Shown: positions 49,936 through 52,814 of the stretch, piece by piece
Layout: every line of letters starts with the position of its first letter
Numbering within the stretch: position 1 is the first letter of the stretch
NCBI RefSeq assembly: GCF_000485595.1
Contig: NW_014577535.1
Span: 111,370 to 164,183 of the forward strand
DNA from: Priapulus caudatus
Lineage: Eukaryota; Priapulida; Priapulimorpha; Priapulimorphida; Priapulidae
Length of the DNA: 52,814 bases
Reading direction: 5' to 3'
The notes under the pieces: model-generated
Database searches by the model: none
What the model was told of the DNA's origin: nothing
Seen by the model: the letters and a program-made list of their open reading frames with translations, nothing else
Program-made: the position numbers and the translations under genes

Positions 49936-51310
49936 GTGAGTGTAATCATAACCAATAACAATTTTACCCAAACTGCAGAAACTCGTACCGTGGCTCTTAT
50001 ATTCAGTTATTTAGCATACCCACCCCACAAGGAGATATCCCCTTGTGGGGAGGGTACGCTAAATAACTGAATATATATAGGTACGTATATACGGGTGGTA
50101 AGGCAAGTGATAGACGCGCGTCTCATTTTGACCACAGCCAAACAACAAGTAGAAAGTAAATTACCAACCTAGATACTGGGAATTATACACGCTCCAATTT
50201 CAACGTATAAAAACGGCCGAATAAAATTCTCGTTTATGGCAGTCAACGGTGACCGACGATGGAGCGCCTTTACATGCAAGGTCTTCGTCCTATTTCTTAA
50301 ATTAGGTCTAATGACGGAATGTTATCAGATAAATCTATGCTGGAATACCTCCTCTCCATTATAAATGCATAATTTTCGCAAAATATTCTTCTTCTCGGGA
50401 GACATTGCGCATGAGCGTGTATTGTTTCAGGCGTGCAGTAGGCCTACTGACTGAGGAAAGCTGCATAACATAGTTTGCTGAGTAAGAGAGTAGTGGGAGA
50501 CTGAGGAAAGGCAGCAGGGAAGATAGCTGAGTGGCGGTGGAAAAGGAAGTAGGCTGTGCGAAGGACAAGACAGGCACGGAGAAAGGCGGGAGGGCATGAA
50601 GTATAGGGGTTTTGCACCCTACAGGCTAGGGCGCTCTCCTAATTATAAACACAGGTCTACCCATAGCAATTAATTACAGAATTCTATGCTTGCTGAGATC
50701 CCCCATAACCATATTAAATCATAATCATCACAAAATATAACTCCTGTGGTGAGATATTGTGCATGCGCTAACACAATAACATCTGCTTGGTCTTCAGTGC
50801 TGGTGAAACGTGTTTATTCTGTAGACCATATGCATTCAACAGTTTATTTTCTGTAGAAATAAGTTTGCTCTCCACAAAGTGTAGAGTGGACCGCTTTACG
50901 ATCATCCTCGATTCTGGGCGATTCATAACTTTTCGCTTTCGGGTGACAGTTTCATTTCCAGATGCAGGTTCCAAGAGGCTCAATTCAAGTTGAGGTTTGA
51001 GATTTAGACTTTGTGTCGTGCATGTCGATTGTGCTATGCCTCGCAATGGTTTCACCAGCTTCCCCGATCTTGTGATATTTTGGGATGCTAAGCCACTGTG
51101 TGCATTTGCCTTCATGGCTGTGTTAAGGATATCAGATGTTCCAAGGATGTTAGAACTCAGCTGAGGTTTGAGGTCAAGAGTCTGCACTGAGCGCAGAAAC
51201 TTTGTATGTAGACAAGGCTTCTCTAATAAATGGTTCTTTAGCTGTGTGCGCTCCACTTCTAGCAAAGGCTGTGATACCGAGTTGTGCCAGTAACTTTCAA
51301 TGGTCTCCAT
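14611..51310 (-). CDS. TEP1: Telomerase/vault protein 1 orthologue (TEP1)
   Basis: TEP1 is a large RNA-binding component of vault particles and of telomerase in mammals. Joining 42 exons from 49100 to the TGA at 14611-14613 gives 6867 bp, or 2288 codons plus stop, with no internal stop and matching phase at every junction. All introns have GT-AG ends except one GC-AG. Domain order is TROVE (about 1-330), vWA-like (330-590), DUF4062 (590-720), NACHT ATPase (860-1010), helical linker (1010-1330) and WD40 repeats (about 1380-2280), the same as in vertebrate TEP1 (about 2600 residues). Exon coordinates are in the block entries. The connection upstream of 49100 to the ATG exon at 51310 is unproven, and an exon there may be missing. 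The 10.2 kb intron at 31122-41307 hosts an opposite-strand gene. Confidence 0.93.
14949..15416. mobile_element. 468 bp TIR element in the last TEP1 intron
   Basis: Perfect 17 bp inverted ends TGTGACCCGCTCCAGCA are flanked by TA on both sides (14947-14948 and 15417-15418). The TA dinucleotide suggests Tc1/mariner-type insertion, but it could be part of an AT-rich context. The interior is non-coding. The element accounts for a third of the unusually long last intron. Confidence 0.8.
16985..16990 (-). other. GC-AG splice donor opposite 16984 exon end
   Basis: On the minus strand the exon 17083-16984 ends ACAGATCAG and is followed by GCAAGT instead of GTAAGT (genomic positions just below 16984). 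The otherwise perfect CAG|GCAAGT consensus and the in-phase join to 16651 identify a genuine GC-AG intron. The interval given marks the last exon bases next to the site. Confidence 0.75.
17160..17420. repeat. Degenerate ACAATGACAATA repeat in TEP1 intron
   Basis: Imperfect units of roughly 24-30 bp built from ACAATGACAATACTATGACAA recur through this intron segment. No coding role is visible. Confidence 0.7.
19628..19784. repeat. 26 bp tandem repeat, six copies
   Basis: A unit of the type ACATGTATTACAATGAGCTA plus ACAAT is repeated about six times with few changes, inside the TEP1 intron between exons at 19973-19838 and 19444-19266. Confidence 0.85.
24201..24300 (+). repeat. Interstitial telomeric repeats (TTAGGG)n
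   Basis: About 16 TTAGGG units, some altered to TTAGGA, TTAAGA or TTATGG, lie in the TEP1 intron between exons ending 24367 and starting 23997. An 18 bp direct repeat ACCGACCAATCATAGAGG flanks the region (24181-24198 and 24339-24356). The sequence matches the vertebrate-type metazoan telomere repeat. Confidence 0.9.
24367..26402 (-). CDS. TEP1: TEP1 exon block: helical linker (exons 19-23)
   Basis: Exons are 26402-26310, 26150-26018, 25787-25589, 25295-25103 and 24587-24367. They carry [18 protein letters not shown], then [17 protein letters not shown], the basic patch [15 protein letters not shown], and the [14 protein letters not shown] and LPYHL segments. This is the winged-helix and superhelical region that follows NACHT in TEP1, which in STAND proteins couples nucleotide state to the repeat sensor. 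The intron between 25103 and 24587 contains a 23 bp satellite whose frame runs open into the 24587 exon. The intron after 24367 contains telomeric repeats. Confidence 0.9.
24605..24772. repeat. 23 bp GC-rich satellite, seven copies
   Basis: Units of CGGCGGGCGAGAGATCGCGA plus TCG begin at 24609, 24632, 24655, 24678, 24701, 24724 and 24747. They carry GCGATCGC or GGGATCGC cores. The array lies in a TEP1 intron directly before the acceptor of the exon starting at 24587. On the minus strand it reads open, in the same frame as that exon, as Arg/Ser/Asp-rich repeats. Confidence 0.9.
26570..26700. repeat. About 60 bp tandem triplication in TEP1 intron
   Basis: Three copies of a unit with ACAAGTCCTGTACTAGTAG and TATTTGCTGGCTACACA lie between the exons at 26943-26767 and 26402-26310. 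Confidence 0.85.
26767..28234 (-). CDS. TEP1: TEP1 exon block: NACHT ATPase (exons 15-18)
   Basis: Exons are 28234-28043, 27904-27720, 27434-27287 and 26943-26767. The first ends with a clear Walker A motif, GKPGSGKSA, preceded by [11 protein letters not shown], the usual pre-P-loop contact. The third holds the Walker B strand [12 protein letters not shown]. The fourth carries [10 protein letters not shown] and the [12 protein letters not shown] segment that matches TEP1 (GKRLEES.FNNQ type). Lysine and acidic residues needed for ATP binding and hydrolysis are intact, so the NTPase is likely functional. The domain belongs to the STAND class of signalling ATPases. Confidence 0.94.
28506..30018 (-). 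CDS. TEP1: TEP1 exon block: DUF4062 domain (exons 12-14)
   Basis: Exons are 30018-29842, 29410-29168 and 28740-28506. The first encodes [20 protein letters not shown] and VDLRWGISE, the defining core of DUF4062. The second has [21 protein letters not shown], and the third has [19 protein letters not shown], a strongly TEP1-specific segment. DUF4062 has a Rossmann-like fold and often precedes NACHT/STAND ATPases. Its biochemical role in TEP1 is not established. Junction phases are 2, 2 and 0. A CT-rich microsatellite lies in the intron between the second and third exons. Confidence 0.93.
28911..29090. repeat. CT-rich microsatellite in TEP1 intron
   Basis: CTCTCTCTTTCTCTGTCGGT units repeat imperfectly and grade into pure CT runs. 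They fill the intron between exons 29410-29168 and 28740-28506. Plus-strand Ser/Leu frames are artefacts. Confidence 0.9.
30241..42339 (-). CDS. TEP1: TEP1 exon block: vWA-like region (exons 7-11)
   Basis: Exons are 42339-42156, 41802-41650, 41385-41308, 31121-30913 and 30393-30241. They encode [17 protein letters not shown], then [15 protein letters not shown] where a vWA first strand would lie, [34 protein letters not shown] and the segment around [15 protein letters not shown]. This is the vWA-like second half of the TROVE module found in Ro60 and TEP1. The canonical DxSxS metal site is not intact (DLGPGM), which suggests metal binding is lost. The intron between 41308 and 31121 is 10.2 kb and contains the FN3 membrane protein gene on the other strand. 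Confidence 0.9.
31122..33780. other. TEP1 intron, first part, no gene recognised
   Basis: This is the 3' part (in TEP1 sense) of the 10.2 kb intron. Short frames on both strands (for example 31779-32170 and 33294-33530) lack domains or splice support. The sequence is AT-rich until about 32600 and becomes GC-richer towards the nested gene's promoter. Confidence 0.55.
33780..34612 (+). promoter_or_regulatory. Promoter and 5' UTR exon of nested FN3 gene (predicted)
   Basis: Base composition becomes GC- and CpG-rich, with a CATATAAGG TATA-like word at about 33826 and G-rich GGGGTGGGGGG near 33870. A strong donor, AACAG|GTGAGT, lies at 34612/34613. The first coding exon is preceded by a TTTTCTTTTCAG acceptor four bases before its ATG, so an upstream untranslated exon is required. 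This donor is the best candidate. The transcription start is not resolved. Confidence 0.5.
35957..39875 (+). CDS. FN3-domain single-pass membrane protein, nested gene
   Basis: Two exons, 35957-36279 and 38879-39875, join in phase 2 (TG|GTTCGT donor, TTCCTAG|G acceptor) to give 439 residues. Residues 1-33 are a signal peptide ([13 protein letters not shown] core). An FN3-like fold follows at about 55-160 ([20 protein letters not shown], then [14 protein letters not shown]), interrupted by the intron. The transmembrane helix is about 164-188 ([20 protein letters not shown]), followed by a basic stop-transfer RYYKDR. The tail is proline-rich and carries PSLPQR (282-287, SH3 ligand), YLTM (361-364, YxxM), VYLTP (401-405), IPYETI (421-426, ITIM-like) and C-terminal NTAL (PDZ class I-like). 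Its orthologue is unknown to me. The motif set suggests a receptor or adhesion scaffold recruiting SH2, SH3 and PDZ proteins. It lies antisense inside a TEP1 intron. Confidence 0.88.
36522..36992. mobile_element. Inverted-repeat element with internal duplication
   Basis: The ends read TGTATCCCCCGTGA and, inverted on the right, TGTATCCCCCGCGACG. The right end also forms a hairpin of its own (GTATCCCCGCC with GGCGGGGATAC-type pairing). Inside, a block of about 110 bp containing TTCTCCCCAAGATGTGTAAG is present twice (about 36680-36760 and 36820-36905). No clear target duplication is visible. It lies in the FN3 gene intron. Confidence 0.6.
37339..38764. mobile_element. TIR element carrying a large microsatellite
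   Basis: Terminal inverted repeats begin CCTC(A/G)TCTACACGACGAAC and continue with TTAACTCGAGTTAA palindromes on both sides (37339-37384 and 38719-38764). The right half holds five TTAACTCGAGTTAA-type palindromes. The centre, 37436-38556, is simple sequence. No transposase is present, and I could not identify a clean target duplication, so the superfamily is unassigned. Confidence 0.7.
37436..38556. repeat. 1.1 kb CGTG/CACGTACACGTG microsatellite
   Basis: CGTG tetranucleotides are punctuated every 40-80 bp by a GTGCACGTACACGTGCGTG block, giving about 19 CACGTG E-boxes. It is strictly alternating purine-pyrimidine over long stretches. All six frames are open for hundreds of codons because the repeat contains no stop. 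The apparent His/Thr/Arg- or Cys/Val-rich proteins are not genes. Confidence 0.92.
40173..40182 (+). terminator. Poly(A) signals of the nested FN3 gene
   Basis: Two overlapping AATAAA hexamers lie 298 bases after the stop codon of the FN3 gene and before an AT microsatellite. They are the first on the plus strand after the stop that fit a cleavage signal. Confidence 0.6.
40183..41307. other. TEP1 intron, remaining part, microsatellites only
   Basis: Between the nested gene and the TEP1 exon at 41385-41308 there are a (TA)n run near 40183-40220, a short GT-rich run near 40520 and a (CACG)n/(CA)n run at about 41145-41225. No gene is visible. Confidence 0.6.
41556..41600. repeat. (ACGC)n microsatellite in TEP1 intron
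   Basis: A short CACACGCACGCACGC run lies between TEP1 exons at 41802-41650 and 41385-41308. Confidence 0.85.
43863..44300 (+). other. Coding-like relic in TEP1 intron
   Basis: Both strands have stretches with non-random amino acid composition: plus-strand [20 protein letters not shown] followed by [18 protein letters not shown], and minus-strand [21 protein letters not shown] recognise no family and see no consistent splice sites, and the frames are interrupted. It may be a fragment of a processed or transposed gene. The neighbouring TEP1 exons (44678-44492 and 42339-42156) join in phase without it. Confidence 0.25.
44492..49100 (-). CDS. TEP1: TEP1 exon block: TROVE domain (exons 1-6)
   Basis: Exons are 49100-48939, 48652-48556, 48204-48012, 45938-45781, 45230-45030 and 44678-44492. 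Landmarks are [28 protein letters not shown] then AKYN across the junction, the lysine run after [37 protein letters not shown] and [18 protein letters not shown]. These are close matches to the TEP1 TROVE module, the RNA-binding ring of HEAT-like helices. The last exon begins in the expected YKQVK segment but then continues with a Lys/Gly-rich stretch ([20 protein letters not shown]) not typical of TROVE. About 30 residues expected between exons 5 and 6 are absent from the phase-compatible model. Confidence 0.9.
45431..45484 (-). other. Orphan 18-codon exon-like segment
   Basis: On the minus strand an acceptor, TGCATCCAG, precedes [18 protein letters not shown], followed by a GTATGT donor. 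It looks coding and resembles the stretch expected between TROVE exons 5 and 6. However, it lies upstream of exon 5, and its phase (0/0) does not fit the phase 1 junction on either side. It may be a displaced, duplicated or mis-assembled exon. Confidence 0.4.
46352..47175. mobile_element. Foldback element 1 (arms about 340 bp)
   Basis: Two long inverted arms, 46352-46693 and 46836-47175, match over almost their whole length. They begin CAGGAGTGTATCAAAAGGAG and end with the reverse complement. The target duplication is GTTACAT (46345-46351 and 47176-47182). The 140 bp loop is AT-rich and no gene is present. It lies in the TEP1 intron between exons 48204-48012 and 45938-45781. Confidence 0.85.
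47189..47958. mobile_element. Foldback element 2 (arms about 350 bp)
   Basis: The arms 47189-47540 and 47605-47958 begin CAG(G)AGTAGATAATAGGG and are inverted copies of each other. An 8 bp duplication ATATATAT flanks them (47181-47188 and 47959-47966). The element abuts foldback 1 with only a few bases between, and it shares the CAGGAGT-type tip and long-palindrome architecture but not the arm sequence. Frames inside it on both strands are mirror images and not genes. Confidence 0.85.
49740..49935. repeat. (GA)n microsatellite
   Basis: Pure GA runs are broken by GATTGTGATAGACAGTGAGA units. The region lies upstream of the first TROVE exon. Confidence 0.95.
50001..50072. repeat. 72 bp near-perfect hairpin
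   Basis: Arms 50001-50032 and 50041-50072 pair at 30 of 32 positions (ATTCAGTTATTTAGC at one end, CCCCACAAGG at the inner end) around an 8 base loop. A micro-MITE or structured element is possible. No T-rich terminator context is present. Confidence 0.8.
50348..50490 (+). repeat. Dispersed repeat, copy A
   Basis: This segment with TAAATGCATAATTTTCGCAA, GGGAGACATTGCGCATG and AGGCGTGCAGT recurs at 52520-52657 in the same orientation at roughly 75-80% identity. A shorter copy lies at 50707-50773. It is a moderately old interspersed repeat. Confidence 0.65.
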
Positions 51311-51312
51311 TG
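50768..51312 (-). CDS. Candidate N-terminal TEP1 exon (or separate small ORF)
   Basis: An acceptor (TTCAAAGTACAG) is followed two bases later by an ATG at 51310 and 180 open codons to a stop at 50768. The sequence contains an internal repeat, TLDLKPQL and [12 protein letters not shown], and a basic region [13 protein letters not shown]. Vertebrate TEP1 also has a repetitive, poorly conserved N-terminus, so this could be the first coding exon. A weak donor such as ATC|GTAAAG near 50900 would keep phase 0 with the exon at 49100. I cannot exclude an independent short protein. Confidence 0.45.
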
Positions 51313-51746
51313 CTGTACTTTGAAGTTAGGCAATGATATAGTCATAAATTCTGAACATAACCCTTCCTCGTCAAGAAAGTAGCTGGTTGTGCTAAAAGCC
51401 TTACTTTAGTTTTGATGAACAGACATGTAAGATATCACGCTTCTATTTTACTCCATTACTCTTGAACCCGGCCAGACTCATCACCATAACTTGCACATAA
51501 CTCGAATAAACCATGCAGCTCAAGTGCTTCGCACTTCCTTAGTGTAATCTTTCATCTAAGTGGAAACAGGAAAGCTCTGAGTGAAACTGAAAGATAGCCT
51601 TCACAATCTGAAAATATAATAATATATTAATACAATTATTTATTAGAATCATCATACTCATATTAACGTAATTACTATACGTATTACGTAGTACTATACG
51701 TAGCCTATTACTTTTACTAATAGTAATACAATTAGTATTGCTGAGA

Positions 51747-51970
51747 GGGTCTATGTCCCCCGAGGTACTGCCGGAACGTACCCTGGCCCGGGTACGGTTC
51801 GGTATACCGGAACGTACCCTGGTACTATCTAATATGCCGGACCGTACCTCGCCTACTCCACTAAGTGACTATAACGAGTCTAGGGAGTCGCCTACGCATA
51901 CTCCCTAACCCTAACCATATCAAATAGTGACCAGGGTACGTTCCGGCAGTACCCTGGGGGACATAGACCC
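51747..51970. mobile_element. 224 bp TIR element
   Basis: Inverted ends of about 40 bp read GGGTCTATGTCCCCC and then GGTACTGCCGGAACGTACCC. Internal GGAACGTACCCTGG words are repeated. No certain target duplication is visible. It lies in the predicted first intron of TEP1. Confidence 0.75.
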
Positions 51971-52211
51971 TGACCCTATGACCATTAGTATTAGTATTAC
52001 GTATACTACTATTAGTATTATATTATAACGTAGCTCTAGTACTATATTAAATAGCCCGCTTACATTAACTGCCGCTGGCGTAAAACGGCAAACACCAGAG
52101 TCCTTACTTAGTTACGGCGCCGTCGCGGCTCTGTACGACTACTACTACTAGTACTTGTTAAACAACCACCACGTCAAATACTCTTCAAGTTAGATTCTAA
52201 AATGCACGTAC

Positions 52212-52360
52212 CTTTGCTCTTTGCTTGCACTGCTACTTGCTTTTCGGTCTGTGCATTGCACCATACATGTGAAATTTCATCACTGTTTGCAGAGCGGGTT
52301 TGCAGAGTACGAGCTGGTACTGTTACGAGCCGAAGTAAACACTCCAAGGTCGCCACCTAG
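52212..52360 (-). other. Candidate 5' UTR exon of TEP1
   Basis: A strong donor, GCAAAG|GTACGTG, at 52212 follows an open but ATG-less frame. Joined to the acceptor at 51312 it stays in frame with the ATG at 51310. This fits a 5' untranslated exon. Its 5' end is not defined. Confidence 0.35.
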
Positions 52361-52519
52361 TGAACAAAATTACAAGTAATCGATTTTTTCGTTAAACCCG
52401 AGGTTACCATAAAAACGTAATAAAAAATACTCAACTATATTATATTGCTTTAAAAAATATGCGTGAAGTATACCCTACAACACTCATGTTGTAGTTGTGC
52501 CTTAATGTTTGTATGTTAT

Positions 52520-52657
52520 AACTCCTCTTCATTTTAAATGCATAATCTTTGCAAAATACGATTTCTGTCAGGAGATATTGCGCATGCGCGCGCACCGTGT
52601 TAGGCGTGCAGTGCCGTCTGAGGCAAACTTCATAGTATAGCTTGCTGCGGGAGAGAG
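52520..52657 (+). repeat. Dispersed repeat, copy C
   Basis: This is a relative of 50348-50490, with TAAATGCATAATCTTTGCAA and ATTGCGCATGCGCG. Confidence 0.65.
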
Positions 52658-52735
52658 GAAGTGATTGATGTTATCACAACCACGTATATGTTGTATTGTA
52701 TATATGGGGCGCCAAGTGTCGCATGACTGGTGAAT

Positions 52736-52814
52736 GATTTCGTAACGAAATCAAGTCTACAAAGTCATTTCGTTACGAAATCAACTACTGCGAGTCATTT
52801 CGTTACGAAATCAA
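52736..52814. repeat. 30 bp repeat array with palindromic core, runs off window
   Basis: A 17 bp near-palindrome (G/C)ATTTCGT(A/T)ACGAAATC starts at 52736, 52766 and 52796, an exact 30 bp period. The 13 bp spacers differ (AAGTCTACAAAGT and AACTACTGCGAGT). The array continues beyond the window end. Confidence 0.9.

Noticed and set aside
49644-49971. Ser/Leu-rich minus-strand frames over the GA repeat
   Set aside because: They are simple-sequence translations without splice or domain support.
51960-51975. Telomere relic in CCCTAACCCTAACC near 51905 within the 224 bp element
   Set aside because: Only two units are present and they lie inside a transposon-like element, so chance is sufficient.
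52174-52356. A 60-codon coding exon starting at 52356
   Set aside because: The first codon is GTG, not ATG. The segment is better read as a 5' untranslated exon ending at 52212.
52736-52814. CRISPR array
   Set aside because: Regular 30 bp spacing with palindromic repeats is suggestive, but the spacers are only 13 bp, there are no cas genes and the surrounding DNA is clearly animal.

Overview
The window looks like nuclear DNA of an animal. It carries spliced genes with GT-AG introns, metazoan-type domain proteins, TTAGGG-type telomeric repeats, long microsatellites and many small cut-and-paste transposon derivatives. A marine or early-branching invertebrate such as a sponge would fit the mix of moderately small introns and dense miniature elements, but the sequence alone does not settle the phylum.

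The dominant feature is one very large minus-strand gene, an orthologue of telomerase/vault protein 1 (TEP1). By reading splice sites and phases exon by exon I could join 42 coding exons from 49100 down to a stop codon at 14611. Every junction is in phase, giving an uninterrupted 2288-residue frame with the order TROVE, vWA-like, DUF4062, NACHT ATPase, helical linker and a long WD40 array. The N-terminus upstream of 49100 is less certain: an ATG-led exon lies at 50768-51312 and a probable 5' untranslated exon ends at 52212.

A second gene lies on the plus strand entirely inside the 10.2 kb TEP1 intron (31122-41307). Two coding exons (35957-36279 and 38879-39875) make a 439-residue single-pass membrane protein. 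It has a signal peptide, one fibronectin type III-like ectodomain, a transmembrane helix and a proline-rich tail carrying YxxM, YxxP, ITIM-like, SH3-ligand and C-terminal PDZ-ligand motifs. Its 5' untranslated exon probably ends at 34612, behind a GC-rich promoter-like region, and poly(A) signals lie at 40173-40182. Its coding intron holds an inverted-repeat element filled with about 1.1 kb of CGTG-type microsatellite containing about 19 CACGTG E-boxes.

The first 14.6 kb is gene-poor accessory DNA. It holds a PIF/Harbinger-derived element with a frameshifted transposase N-terminus and TAA target duplications (2111-3383), a decayed flavodoxin-fold FMN reductase gene on the minus strand (5292-9481), a 229 bp poly-C tract running into long CT/CTAT/GT repeats, a hAT-type element (9734-10173), a piggyBac-type element with TTAA ends (12574-13244), and several hairpin or miniature elements.

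Other repeats sit in TEP1 introns: a 468 bp TIR element, interstitial telomeric DNA, a 23 bp GC-rich satellite adjoining an exon, two tandemly inserted foldback elements and several tandem repeats. The far right end carries a 224 bp TIR element and a 30 bp palindromic repeat array that runs off the window. I saw no rRNA, tRNA or CRISPR.
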